Source: Irpex lacteus (taxonomy: Eukaryota; Basidiomycota; Agaricomycetes; Polyporales; Irpicaceae). Taken from it: a stretch of 64,000 bases of DNA. This document shows, in pieces, positions 1-12,400 of the stretch. The notes beneath the pieces are model-generated. The model had not been told where the DNA came from and ran no database searches. It was given only the letters and a program-made list of their open reading frames with translations. The position numbers and the translations under genes are program-made. Position 1 is the first letter of the stretch, and the number at the start of each line of letters is the position of its first letter. The stretch covers positions 310,001-374,000 of the forward strand of contig MQVO02000012.1 in NCBI GenBank assembly GCA_001986395.2, in the 5' to 3' direction.

Positions 1-600
1 GGGCAAACAGCGAGAGTACGTATTTGGGAAACCACTCGCCGTTTCGGACGCTGGAGATCTGGAAAGTCGAGATATTGGGAAACAGAGCATGCTCGGTGTT
101 GTGTAATTGGATGAACTGTGTTATGATGTTCGTCGCGTCTGGTGTGAGTCGATAGAATGTAGTACTGAGAGGATGTTTCCCCCGATCTCGAAGGTTTTGG
201 AAGCTATTTGTGTCCGTAAATTTCTTGACTCTACGCGCGTGTTTGCTGAATTGCAACCAGTCGAACAATGTGAGGTCACGGCTAAAACTCTGGTACACAC
301 CAAATATAGGTAAGATATCTGTAATGCTTGTAATGCTTGATTGAAAAAACTCACGATGTCGATATTACGAGAGCCTGGCCGATTGCGCACCGCTTGGCGA
401 GGTACTGTGACGGTGTATACCAAGGCATCGGATGCCACGCATCGGATAAATGGGATCAGACTATCGATGTCCCCCCACACTACATCCATGGCCTGTTCGT
501 AGAACAATTTGCAGGTACGTGCGAGTTGCGCGCACTCGGAGGCCCTGAGCGACCCAAAGATCAACGACTGTATCTCGGTGATGCGCAGGCACTGGTGCAT
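1..600 (-). CDS. F-box/LRR-like protein, 5' part only (gene runs off the left edge)
   Basis: The minus-strand start codon is at 600. Exon 1 is 600-355 and exon 2 starts at 289; the 65-nt intron has a GTGAG donor and a CAG acceptor, and the join keeps phase 0. The reading frame is still open at base 1, so the C-terminal half is missing. The first 40 residues form an F-box-like segment (MHQCLRITEIQSLIFGSL, then a Cys/Ala-rich helix), the part that in this family binds SKP1 in SCF ubiquitin ligases. The following region (WLQFSKHARRVKKF, then NGEWFPKYVLSLF) aligns with the two full F-box genes at 28996 and 34589, including the intron position just after the F-box. Those paralogues are 592 residues long. 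The substrate is unknown. The family assignment is solid; the function beyond an SCF adaptor is inference. Confidence 0.8.
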
Positions 601-1179
601 CGACGCCCCGTTATTTGTTCTACAACGTATAGAGTTTATATCAGCATAATGTATAACGTATGAACGCGAACTCACCCAGACGACATGGTTGTTCGTGTGG
701 AAGGTGGTGGAAAGGAGGAAAGCGCCGACCCTTGCCTATTGTGAAATAACGTTCATGCCGACGATCGAGTGATGCGCCTCGGGGAATACCAAAACAGCCA
801 ACCATCGAAGATTACCCTAGCTCACTGGCACGGTAGAAGGTCAGCTAAGGATATTCGTACTCTCCTACGAGAATATATTCGTGACCGTACCCGTCCTCGC
901 ATACTCGTATACAAGGATCCTGAGTTCGATTACCGTCAACTCTCGTATGGCAATCTGCTAAATGGTAGCAATTTTGTACATCAGAGGGCGGCGTTGTGTC
1001 AGACTGCGATGAATCAATTTGAACACCATCCACGGCATTTCAGTCGGCTTTCAGTTCTGTAAGTTCTATGGAGATAGTGAGTTTCATGATAGAGGTCCGA
1101 TCTCTTCACATTCTGGTAAGCATATTGTAGTCCAAAGAAGGAGTTCCTTACAGCTAGCATCCTTTGCTATGAATAATAG
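601..1179. other. Intergenic region, no gene seen
   Basis: This 579-base stretch lies between the F-box start and the COQ9 stop. Short ORFs overlap on both strands but none resembles a protein and none has supported splice joins. It probably holds the F-box promoter and the COQ9 3' UTR. Confidence 0.5.
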
Positions 1180-1979
1180 TTACAAGAGAACTCCCCGACT
1201 CTTGATGATCCCTATCCAGCTTCTGCCAACGTAAGAAGAGAATTGTCCAACATCATCCACCACGTTCTCAAGTCTCGAGGAAGTATGAATTAGGTCGGCA
1301 AGAAAATCACTCGCCGTTCCAGGCGAGTTTAGTTGGTGAAGCTCTGTTTAGACGTCTAAATCAGCGCGCTCTAGGGATACCATCACGGGGAAAGCTTACC
1401 AGCAGCTGTATATACGGCAGCGAGCGAGGCCCTGCGGGCATACCATGACGGCTATACGAAGTAATTTAGGAGCTATGCTGATATCAAACGTGTTTGTCAA
1501 CTTACTCCAATAGCTTTATCACCATGTACGTTGCAGGCCTCGTCGGCTATCGAAGTGCTATGTCTTAAAGCAGGTTTGACATCTAAAATATGTAGACCAG
1601 AAGGTGTAGCCAGCGTAGCAAATGCCTAGATATACACGAATCAGACCATGAGGATTAATGCATGCAGATATGTCACCTCTGGCAATAAGCCCAACACTGG
1701 CTCATTGTACCGAAGTCTGTGGCTCAGGATGTCTTTCAGGGATTTAGACGGAGCGTTTTTCATGTCCGCGAGACCCTCGTTCAGCCAAGCTTCAATTAGT
1801 GTCCTACGAGCATCTTCTCCGTTGCCGAATAGGGCTGATACTGCCGTTTCACTCAAAGGAGCAGAATGCGGCTGAGGGAGAGAAAGCACGGAGCGTGACA
1901 ACGCTTCTCGCGTGAACCCGTGTGTCCGCACATGGGGCAGCGCGAGTCGCAATAGTTGCTTCCTACACATAGGTGTCAT
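1180..1979 (-). CDS. COQ9: Ubiquinone biosynthesis protein COQ9
   Basis: COQ9 is a mitochondrial matrix-side lipid-binding protein that presents demethoxyubiquinone to the COQ7 hydroxylase in coenzyme Q synthesis. Four exons were read: 1979-1677, 1625-1506, 1451-1400 and 1343-1180. All joins keep frame and give 212 residues. The N-terminal TetR-like helical part reads RLALPHVRTHGFTREALSRS followed by a Leu-rich segment. The C-terminal lipid-binding part contains SWYARRASLAAVYTAAELHQ and ends WIGIIKSRGVLL, a COQ9 hallmark. The chosen start at 1979 gives only a very short presequence. The frame is open upstream to 2237, so an N-terminal extension or extra 5' exon carrying the import signal is possible. 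The gene is divergent from the RUS/DUF647 gene at 2276 and probably shares its promoter region. Confidence 0.93.
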
Positions 1980-2275
1980 TTGCGTATTTATTGGATGCAA
2001 GACTGGAAGAGACGACTGGAAGAGACGACTCACTGTACTGTCGTAGCCATTCTTGTAGCAGTCCAAGCTGTAGGATTGTAGCGCCCACCGCGCGAGCCCA
2101 CAAATGTGTTCGGTTCGTTTGCTGAATCGAACCGGCAAGCGGTACGCGGAATTTCCGTCATATTTCTTCTGATTTTGTCCACATTCACGACCACAGCGAC
2201 CAGGAGACTTCGACGACGAATCAAGCATGAAAGACAACGCCGGCTCGTACTAGAACTGGGTATATACTGTGAAGC
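1980..2275. promoter_or_regulatory. Shared intergenic region of the divergent COQ9 and RUS/DUF647 genes
   Basis: About 296 bases separate the two divergent starts, so both promoters must lie here. No TATA box or other named element was convincingly seen. Part of it could instead be COQ9 coding sequence, since that frame stays open to 2237. Confidence 0.45.
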
Positions 2276-4157
2276 ATGAACTATTTCGTCGCTGCGCCTG
2301 GACTTCTTCATCCACGTATTATTCTTCCTCGTCATCGTGCGCTATGCTCTCGAAATTTACAGCGCAGGACACAGTCGACCAAGCCGTCTGTGCAACACCG
2401 AATTCACCGAGAGACTGAAACAAGATTGACACCTCCTCCACCGGGATTGCCCACAGGTCCATTCGCTATAGAACACGTCGACGGAAGAGCAAGACATTTA
2501 ACATGGTCAGAAACAGGTCAGGTGAAGAAGGAATGGAGGGATATTGCTTTGCAGGGGTCGGAGCCTGGTCAACGACTATCTCAGTTCAGCAAAATCACTG
2601 CATGGCTACGACAGATGTTCCTGCCAACCAACTATCCACAGTCGGTTCACCGGTCGTGAGTGTACGCCATCCCTTATCACAGTCACGCCCAGTTTAGTTA
2701 TTAACGTCGCATACAGATATCTCGCCTACCACCTCCTACAGTTCGCAGAAACTATCGTTGGCACCGTAGTCTCAGTGCTTTGCAATCAAGCGCTGCTAGT
2801 GTCGGTGGGAGTCAGTGCTGAAGGCAGCATATTCGGTGCTGTTGCAGTACAATGGATAATTAAGGACGGTGTGGGAGAGGTGGTCAAACTCTTCTTCATA
2901 CGCAGATTCTCGCCCTACTTCGACAGGTTAGCGGTCGCTTATCTCGCGCTTGTCACACAGCTAATCTTGGACCTTCGATAAATAGCCATCCTAAGACTTT
3001 CAACCTTCTAGGGTCGGCCGGAGTATTGCTTGGGTCAGGTCTTCAACTGGCGGCTTTGGTGGCACCTCCAACTACCGGGTACTTTTTGATGTGCGCAGGT
3101 CAGTAAAATGTAATGTCTCCCCTCCCCTACTTCTTATTGACATTGCACATTCGTAGCCGGCGGTAACGTCTTCAAGTTAATTGGCAATGCTGTAAGTTAT
3201 TCCGTTTATTGTTTGTGCCGTGAATGCTCACAATATGGTGTTGTAGATATGGTTCACCACACACATCAAGTTTGTGCGTTTCTTTGCTCAACAAGGGAAT
3301 ATGGGAGACGTAGCAGCGAAGTCGGAATCTCAATCATCTGTTGGGCAACTACTAGGATACGCCGCTGGCATTGGCCTTCTGACCTTCTCTCACTCGGCCG
3401 CCTACCTCTACTCTATCTTCGCGGTGTCGGTCCCACTGCATATGATTGTCACGGGATGGATGTTGAAAGTGGCCTCTTTCGAGATGCTTACACTACCACG
3501 GATCAGCAGGCTCGCCAGCGAATACGTGGCAGCCTCCCCTGGCACAATCGCCAAGCCGTCGCGCGGTATAGTGTCCCTGACCGAGTTGGATGCCACTGAA
3601 CAGACGGGTTTCTTCGGGGAGTTCTACAAAGTGAGAAAAGACAACTATCTGCGTCTGGCACCCCAGATAGAAGACGTGCTCTCTTCAGCTACCGCTGCTG
3701 AGCGACAACGATGGGAGGCTTGTGTGAATTCATTCGATGTAAGTCTTCGGTGTACTTGTACCATGATTCCGCGCTCATTCTGCTTTTCAAGCACGAACGA
3801 TACCTTCTATACCCCTCACAGTCTCGACGACACTCTATTTCCATTTTCTACCACCCACAGGCTGACTCTGACGACATACTACGCTCAATTTTGCATGCCT
3901 CGGCTCTACGACGGATGCTCATCAACCAAGAGTTCTTTGACCACCTGCCTGCCCACATCTCAGACCTCGACGAGAGGAACTCAAAACGGAAGATGGAAAT
4001 CCTGCGGAAGTCGTTGCACCGTTCCAGTTTGTGGACAGCGACACATTTCAAGCTATTCAAGACGGGGCTCGAGGAGCATGGGTGGCGCACCGATGATGTT
4101 GCCTTCGCGGACCATGGACGGCGAGTGCTGTGGGGTAGTGCTGCAGGCATCTCGTAA
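2276..4157 (+). CDS. RUS (root UVB sensitive) family / DUF647 protein
   Basis: Six exons were read: 2276-2655, 2717-2926, 2986-3098, 3157-3191, 3247-3738 and 3861-4157. All joins are in phase and give 508 residues. The DUF647 core starts near residue 110 with FLPTNYPQSVHRSYLAYHL and continues with a hydrophobic segment (VSVLCNQALLVSVGVS, then QWIIKDGVGEV). Gly/Ala-rich membrane-type helices follow (GSAGVLLGSGLQLAALV and LGYAAGIGLLTF). The N-terminus (MNYFVAAPGLLHPRIILPR) is basic with few acids, as expected for a mitochondrial or organelle-targeted protein; this is inference. RUS proteins in plants act in vitamin B6-linked signalling and auxin transport, and the fungal role is not established. 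The gene is divergent from COQ9, which may mean shared mitochondrial regulation. Confidence 0.88.
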
Positions 4158-4835
4158 TATCCAGTTGTATCTCGTGAGTTTTCCGTGCAAAATCACCATA
4201 CATCCACGCAGCGCTGATACATTGTCCAGCATATACAGTATCTGTCGACGCTGCCATACTATTGGTAACGCCCATTCATCATCGTTCACGATGTATCCCA
4301 CTCGGGTATACAAGTATGTACGGATCGTGCTATATATATGACTGATAGAGTATCATATAGAGGTAAATTACAGTTTAGGAGTACACTAATCATAGATGGG
4401 TGCGTGAATATCGTACACGTCTATGTCATTCCGGACTCATATGTAATCGAATGTATCTTGAGATTAATAAAATCCCCCGCTCCCATGTTTTCTATGAACC
4501 CACGAGCTTGCGATGTATATACCGCCAGCATATGGGAACCCCATGGTAATTCGTACGCTCCTGGATGGCCAATAGCTCAAGGTTGAGGCCAGTCCTGTTA
4601 ATGATATTATATTTGTTGTCTGAGCTTGGCCTGATGATAGGGTGTATTTGGAACTTATGGACGTCGAGCTCAGTCAGTGTGCGTGTATAACAACTTATTT
4701 TCCATATAACATAGTTTCGTTGAGCTATTAATAAATGAGTGGGGGAACTAGTAGTCAATCGGCATGCACTCCATGTACGAAATAGAGTGGGGGTGAAAGG
4801 TAATGTAAGACGCTATAATACTTGAATAACGCGAT
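4158..4835. other. Convergent intergenic region, no gene seen
   Basis: This 678-base AT-richer stretch lies between the 3' ends of the convergent RUS/DUF647 and kinase-like genes. Only short ORFs without recognisable content are present. It should hold both 3' UTRs. Confidence 0.5.
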
Positions 4836-7152
4836 CTAAGTAGAAGAAATGAACGGAAACATATCCTTCGCCTTCACTTCAAAACTTTTTCCGTCTTCAC
4901 TGAAACTTGTGGACACAGGGTCCCAATCGTCAACTTCCCCAAAATGTTCCAATAGCGACTGCACCAAGCCTGACCCGGTTTGCTTCCGGTTCTCAGCGTT
5001 TCGTCTTTCGAAATCCAGCAGAGTATAGAAGATGCCGTGGTAATTACTGACATAGACCAGCTCGTCAGTTTTGTAGCTCTGTTCCGCGTTTGCAAATCGA
5101 CGAAGATGGCATGCTCGATTTTGCTGTTTGGATTGGTGTAGAAGAGAATTTGACCACCGTGCCAGTCGCATTGAGCGATATCCGCCACGTCAAGGACCCG
5201 CGCTCCATGCCGGCAGCTTCGTATCTAGACAAGGCACAATTTAGGCGGAAGTTTAGGGGGAAAATATGTGGAGATATGTAAAACGTACCAATGCAGTTTT
5301 TCTATCAGTGTTGAGTGCAAGCTGAACGGCAGAAACGAGGTTGGTCGCGCCTTCAATATATTCCAAAAGCACACCGAAGAGGTGCATCCCCCCAGGAAGC
5401 GTAAACTAGAGCGTGTAATCAGCCTTGGTAGTCGCTGGATTTCCAAATATAACGATAATTGACCTTGTATGCTCCATAGAACCAAGGTACGATAGATCCT
5501 TGTACCGGACGTAGCTTATGGTATGCAGCCACCTCCGACATGAGTGGCCGATCGGCACTCCGTGCGAGACCGATGTAGTGGGGAAGTACGTTCACCAGAT
5601 TTTCCTTGAATTGCTCATCTGGCATTCTCCGCCAGACTCCTTTATGCCAATGTTCCGCCCAACTGCCGGGGCCTTCTAAAGGTTGAAATCTATCGTCGTA
5701 TAATTTGAGGCATATACTTGGCGAATCCGGCACCGTTTGATCGTCGAGGGAGATGATTCGGCAGCGATAAAGAGAGGATACGCTCTTAGCGGAGCCTGCG
5801 GTAATGACATCCTCAATCTTGAGAGAAAACGACTTGCATCGTTTTAGCTTATCTTCGACACCAGAGGCGGCAAGAGGCGACGGACGCTGTATAGCGTTAA
5901 GATGTTCCAGGGTTTCAGCTGGTAGCTCATGGTGAGGATCGAAGGGAAAGAGTGGTTTCATGCGGGCATAAGAGGGAGGTACTTGGTATGTTGTAGCGAC
6001 AATTTCGTCATCCGGCTTCGCCACGAGCTTGGGGCAGTATTCCTGGGCATATTTGAGCCACCGAAAGAACTGCAACGCTCTCGGAGGGTCCCTGTATAAC
6101 GTTGGTTCGTCGAAGTCGGAATAGCGCTGGTGAGTCGCAAACACTTGTTCATCTGGCAGTAGGGACTCCTTCGGATCCGTTGGTGGCCCCGCCGCAAGTT
6201 CCTCGTCGTCAGGTTCCAGGTCAGGAGTGCTGAGAAAATCATTGCTATTCGACATTTCACTCATGTACGCCATCGTCGTGGCACGTAGTGCTAATGCAGG
6301 CTGACAGGAAGAAATTTCAGTGACAGTCGGCACGAGTAAGGATTGAAACACGGCGATATCCTTGAAATTAGTTACGATTATTGCTCTTGTGCTGTTGCCA
6401 TGTTCAAGGGCTTTGGATACAGCAGATAGAGCTATTGATGAAGGGTCCCCATGCGTATCAAACAATGCATCCGGCTTTATCGAGGTAGATTGTCAACAGC
6501 GAGTACTAGTAATCACGATTGATGATATGACCTACGATTGACACAATAATCGGGGCTGCGTTCCAATTCCTAGCCCCAGGAGCTATGAAAGTCACTCCGT
6601 TGATGGCTGAATGAGCCCTATAAGCCCTGAATTAGTTGAGACGACGAGGGAATCGGGCTCACAGTCGCCAAATTCGACACGTATGCATTGTACAGGGTTT
6701 GGGAGAACACCAGGTTTGTGCAACTCGTTGAACAGATTGACCAATGGCTGAAGTAACGGCTGCAAATACTCGTTTGCTGGAAGTCTGTCGAAGTATCAAC
6801 GGTAGATCAGAGGTCACTAACATACTGACCAAGCATACCTAGCCAAACTGGATTCATCTGCTGGCCACGGCACTTTGCGCTTATGAATGGAGCGAAGCGT
6901 CTCTTGAAGTCGGTCAAGTGTCGAGAGAACATAAGATTCTTTCAGACTGCATCTTCTCCACTGCAAATCGGGAGTCGTTGGGGGAGAGACTTTGAAATGC
7001 ACTGAGGTCCAAGGACGTGGTTCAGGCGGAGGCTTCGCAAATATTTGGTCGGGGTGCACCAGAACCACCGTGCTGGCAGACCGTACGCTCAACCTGAGGC
7101 CATGATGAGAAGTTACAGGTCTGAGTACCTGCCTCATCCACGGTCGGAGCAT
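4836..7152 (-). pseudogene. Fungal protein-kinase-like (PKL) protein with a one-base frameshift in the last exon
   Basis: Six exons were read: 7152-6839, 6784-6663, 6606-6536, 6474-5464, 5405-5289 and 5224-4836. They match the intact plus-strand paralogue at 31682, and two exons have identical lengths (71 and 117 nt). Kinase-fold landmarks are visible: the beta-3 lysine in SICLKLYDD, an alpha-C segment SEVAAYHKL, hinge VLLEYIEGA, and catalytic-loop-like DIAQCDWHGGQIL. At about 5094-5096 the frame breaks at the metal-binding DFG-equivalent: IFVD is followed by a shifted frame, and the expected continuation FANAEQSYKTDEL lies in the next frame. Restoring one T in a T run would reopen it; the last exon is 389 nt where a multiple of three is expected. 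It could be a recent pseudogene or a homopolymer sequencing error. The substrate is unknown. Confidence 0.75.
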
Positions 7153-7798
7153 GATGATGGTCCTGCCGGACTGCTTAAGCTTGGTGTTCAGGCCTTCACT
7201 TGCTTGAAGCTTCAGTATCAGGTTTGCAGAGTCTCAGGCTCGAGCTCGATCCAGGGCATGCTTGGTACTCAACTTCGAATACCGATGAGCGGCGACCCTG
7301 CCAGGCGTTGAGCAAACTAAACAGCTGTTTGCATAAGCCATGAGTGAATAAAACCTTAGTCTTCTGAACGATACGACGAACGACTGGGCCATGCGTCCTG
7401 CATATCAGCATCGTTGAACCCTCGGACTAAGATGCATAATTCGAATATCGAGAGAAAGCGATTGCCCACGCTTCCAAATTCACGCTCAGCGAACACAGCA
7501 CCGGCGTTTCCCGATTTCTCCCAGCAATGGTCGTGGAATGGGATTGGTGTCGCTTCAAACGCTAGGCTCTGATGAGCAAACATGTATGTTCCATCTGATG
7601 ATATACAGAATTCGATGAATAGCTACAATCGCCAAAAGGCAGAAGAAAAAACAAGAACAATGAGCGTGCAAAGTAGATGCCAGTGTCTGTGAAAGCGTGC
7701 GATGAGAACGGAGTAACGACGGGCGAAAAGAGTGCAGAACGAAAGCGTAGACAGGATTAGAGCCGGTCAAGTAATGTAAGGAGGGATGGGTATCCTGT
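7153..7798. other. Intergenic region, no supported gene
   Basis: This stretch lies upstream of the kinase-like gene and downstream of the Ser/Pro-rich gene. A 75-codon minus-strand ORF (7583-7356, starting MFAHQSLAFEATPIPFHDH) has no recognised relatives and no splice support. It is most likely UTR. Confidence 0.4.
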
Positions 7799-9408
7799 TT
7801 AGAAATCAAGGAATGCAGCCTCTGTCAGGCGCCTCATCTCCTCGTCTTCGATCGTCTCTGCCATGATCGCCATACTCGCCCGGTTGTGCATCGTCAAGTT
7901 AGTAGGACTGACGATCGCTGTCGGACGCGCCCCGATAGTCTGTGCGTGTCGTGGTCTCGGCCGTAACCCCACACCGACAGTGTTGACTGGTGCCGACTTT
8001 TCTTCAGGGGATTGAGGGGATAGGGTAGACGAAGACGTGTCGATGACCAGACTTCTCGGGCGAAAGCCAAGCTTACTGCCAAGGCTGGCAAAGGAACGCT
8101 TAGGACGAGGTTGTGTAGGTGGGAACGATGGTGGAGGCGGTAGTTGGTCCAGTGACGGTTTCTGCACGAGGGTTCGAGTCAGAGAAGAATTAGCAACCCG
8201 CGCGTAATTACATAGAGATAAAGATTACTGACGGCATTGCCAAACCGATGACGAGACCCGAATATCCCACTGCTCCTCTCTACGACAGGAGGTGTGGTTT
8301 GCGACTTTTGTGGACGAGGGCGAGGCTTTACCTCCTCGTTGCTAGCCGTGCTTACTTCTACCTTCGACGCGGGCAGCCGTCCGAACTCCAATCCAGCATC
8401 GTTAGTATCGTCCGATATCTCGACGATGACCTCCTTCACAGCAGTCGGCCTGAACAGCTCTCCATCACTCCCCGCCTCGTCCTCACCACCCGAATGGCTC
8501 TTAGATGAAGATGCTCGCCTTACGCGAGCCGTATCGGCATGTACGCCAGGCGATAGCGGTGTTTGCGGAACGTCTGGATCTGAACATGTCGACTCGGATG
8601 ATCCAGAGGCGATCAGCTCTGAAGTGTCGGTAACGGCGTCAGAAACCTGTCTGGGTCGGTTCCACGCGGAAGGGGGGGAGTAGGATGAGGGAGAAGTAGA
8701 CCACGATCGAACTTCTGCCTTCTGACTGGGCCTACGTGCAGGATCTGCCGGTGGTGTGGTAGGCACGGGTGGGAGAGGTTTGGGGCCTTGAACGACAGTG
8801 AGACCCTCATCTACGTGCAAAGGGGTGGGAAGTGGAGAAGAGAGGTCTTTCTGCGTCTTTGACCGAGAGGGAGAAGGGCGAGCGTCGTGGTCCTCCTCAC
8901 TGGTACCTTCTGCCGAAACCTTGTCCATGCTGTTGTGCCTAGCCAACCACGCCTCCCGAATCTTTTGCGATTCACTCTCTGCTTCTTCATCTATTTCGCC
9001 TCTCCCCCTCCTTCCGCTCCTGCTGGACGTGGGATCGGGGACGACCTTGGCGTACATCTCGTCCATCTCCTTCTCCATCTCGCTCATCGTCATCGCGGGC
9101 TTCAAGCCCACAGATCTCAAGGCGGCCGCTCGCTGCTCCCTTTGAACAGGTATGTATCCGTTTCCTGCATGATCTCTGGAATGAGTGGGTACGGGACCAA
9201 AGAGGGTTTTGCGGCGGGTGACAGGGATGGGTGCGGAGTCAGACTTGGGAGGTCGCCGTGTGGGTTGAGAGACTGAGGTCGATGGTGGTGGGGGCGGCGC
9301 TGGAGAAGACTTCGATGAGGATGATGTGGAAGGTCGGGTGATAGAGCGGAATCGATTGAAGAAACCGCCTTTCGGGGATGTGGTAGGGTGTACTGGCGAG
9401 GTGGCCAT
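7799..9408 (-). CDS. Ser/Pro-rich low-complexity protein of unknown function
   Basis: Two exons, 9408-8233 and 8161-7799, are separated by a 71-nt intron (GTCAGT donor, TGCAG acceptor) and join in phase 0 to give 512 residues. The first in-frame ATG is at 9408 (MATSPVHPTTSPKGG). The chain is rich in Ser, Pro and charged residues and looks disordered, with poly-Pro and poly-Ser tracts near residues 25-45. One short acidic helical stretch (MSEMEKEMDEMYAKVV, around residue 105) may be a coiled coil. A second, SQKIREAWLARHNSMDKV, follows. The last exon ends in IEDEEMRRLTEAAFLDF, a likely short interaction motif. No catalytic domain or known family was recognised. The long open frame and clean splice make it a real gene. 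A role as a scaffold or regulated phosphoprotein is only a guess from composition. Confidence 0.75.
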
Positions 9409-12400
9409 TGCGTTCCTCAAGTGTGTAAGGACAGTTGAGTATCTAAAGACAAACGGGTGGGAGCAGAAACGTTAGCATATTCGTGGTATTATAGACTCTC
9501 GAACAAGGAACATCTAGAACAGAAGACTGCGTATTACAGCAAAGGGTGGCATAGCATGTGAACGCATCAATACACTGTACGTGACAATGCAAGAGAGATC
9601 GAGCGGACAGTGACATCGGGGACAGCAGAAAACAGCAGGTGTGGACGGCGGAAACACACTCTGACAACAAACCATCAATCAAAGAAGCAAGGATCATCAT
9701 TATGAACGCTGTCGGCGCGCCCAGAATCCCGCCCGCTCTGTCGCCGGTTACGGCTCATCGAGGTCCGACGTCAAAAGCCACCGTACTCATCGTCAATTCC
9801 TGCATATGGACAACACGTCGGTGCGTCGGCGCGTCGGGGATGACGGGCGATGGCGCACGATGCGGCGGGGGCTGTATCGCAGCCACAACACCAAAGTATC
9901 CACCGCCGCAACCCCTTGCAGAAGCACGCAGCATGCTGTACACATGAGAAAATATGCAACCCACACCACTGAATGACTGAATTACATGGACACTTGCCTT
10001 CGAAAGAATTGATGCGTGCACGCGGGAGCAATAACACGCGGGGTCGTGTGAGAGCCGGTGTACCGCTTGCAGCCAGACTCTGCTACCGACCGTAAGGAGA
10101 CTTACGGACACTAGATCTCTGTATGTCGGATGAGTATCTATGCGGTAACGGGTGGGATGGAATACGAGAAGAAGAACTGCAGACAGTCCCGATACAAGCG
10201 ACATTCTGTTTGAAGGACAACAGACGGTGTCAAGCTCAAACTGCCGTATGCTTGCCAGGGGCGACAGGCAGCACACACAGACACATACGTTTGCGACATC
10301 GCCAGGCCGGACTCGAACGCTGGAATGGACTGGGCCTGGCAAGGGCGAACAAAAATGAGACTGTAGAAGCGAACCTTAAGTTGTTTGTTCACACTACTCC
10401 AGAGGGATACGCTCGCGATAGTCGCAACTGGTGTGATTACACGCGATTAGTATAGGAAAATATATCTCATTATGAAGAGAGAAAACGCACCGTTAATCAA
10501 CGCTCAACAACTCGATGCCCAAGCTTGTCGGATTTGCGTACGTTGAAGCCCTTGTTAGAAACAAGGGGAGACACCTCTTGAGGGTAAGACAAGAGAGTGC
10601 GTCGTCGATTGATGTGGGAGATTACCAGAGAAAAACGGACGGGTGCAGCGAGGAAGACGAAGACGCGAAGGCAGTCAATATATCCTCACAGAGGGCGGAT
10701 CGGCTCGATTTGGGTAAATTGGTCTTTGGTGTCGGGTATACGCTGCGCCTTCTGTGAGTCGGCAATTTCCCGAGAGATAGCAAACGTCCAGTCGAGCAGG
10801 ACTGTTTAGCGAAAAGTTGAGTGAGGAGGGATAGTGGAAAAGGACGTACATTGTGTGTGGGGTAAGCTGGGTTTAAATAATCACAAGACAAGATGCGGGG
10901 TATAACCGCACGAGGACCGTGCCAGCGAACCACAAGTTCCGGAGACTTGACAAACCCAGTCAGACGAGCAGGGACAACGCGCAATGGAAAGGCTAAACCG
11001 TGATGAGCACTCCTCGTCGAGAATGATGAACAGCCACCATCGCTCGTAGCCAGGTCAGAGTGTTATATGGGCGTGCGCGTGGGAGTAGGAAGAGACTCGG
11101 GCGAACAATGGCATGTGCTCCGCCACAAAGCCTTCTGACTGGAGTTGCGCTTCCCATCAACAACATAGTCCCATGATCTTTCCCATTCGGGTCATCTCTT
11201 CAGTGGTTCCTGTGCTAGAATTCGAATACGCCTTTGTCCCTAGATCACCGACACCTCGACTCAGCTTCCAGATCCACCATAATTTTTACCTCACATGTAC
11301 TCACCTTCAAGTACAAAAGCCTCCCCATAGCAGCCTCCATCGTGGTTATGATATCACGCAGAAAACGAGGGAGTGGTCGCGGTGAGAGAACCACAACCCA
11401 ATTTGACGCGATTGATCGCCACGCTCATCGCAACGAGCAAATCACGCACTTCCCGAATAGGAAGGTCCTGTCGATCTACTTCCGGCACCGAAGTTTTATC
11501 CGGTCGATCGTGGTTCTGGCCACAGATAACGACTTCCGTACTAGTTTGGTCTAGCCGCAGCAATTACTCTGAGTCTTCTTTGCATGTTATCTTGCTGAAA
11601 AACTCTTTGCAAAGTTGAGCGAAGAGGCGGACACCGCGGAAGTGCGACGCGTTGTTAGCACATGTTGTGAAACCGTGGCAACAGAACTTTCATAGATGCT
11701 AAGAAGCCTAATTGCCCGAGAGATGCAGCAGGGCGAACATACGGCTTTATTCCAAATGATCTTGGGAACATCCACGAGTTTTGAGCGACCGTGTGAGCCA
11801 TGACGTGTTATCGCGTGAAATTTCTTTTCAGCATTGCCAGTGGTGACGAAACTTTACAAGCATGCCTCAAAACACGCATTGCTGACTGCGGTGAGATTTC
11901 CGTCTTTTCCGCCGCTTACTACATATCTCTGTTCACAATTTCAACAGCAAAAAATCCCCATTCGCGATCCTCCGCCGAATGTTCAACAGGCTTTACTTGT
12001 GGGTTGATTTGCTTTCGAATTTTCGAAACATGGATGGACCATTTAAATTTGTCGCTGTCACGACTCGGCACGGAAGTGAAGCTCATCGGCAACGGATATG
12101 TATTCCGTTAATGACAGATACTGAGAAGGTGTGGTTGCATGGCTCCATTATATCTGACAACGATAGTTTAACGAATGGTTGACCGGAGAGACCGGGGCCA
12201 CGCGAGATCATCATGCATCCACGGACCGCGATGTATCAGCTGTATCCTTGACGTCAGTTATCATAAGCTCTCGAGATACGAACTTGGGAGCCGTTATGAA
12301 GAGGTATACTGACATCGAGTACACGTGGTACTTAAGTGAATCTAGCCATTGCCGTGTACAATGCAAATGAAATACAGCGCAATAACAAGGTGGGTAAATA

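Noticed and set aside
1641..2237. Reading COQ9 as a truncated single-exon gene ending near 1641
   Set aside because: The missing C-terminal part is present downstream in three further exons that join in phase, so the gene is whole.
9755..10342. 195-codon minus-strand ORF with a Val/Cys repeat
   Set aside because: The Val/Cys run comes from a gt-rich repeat, there is no recognisable domain, and the overlapping frames are equally open.
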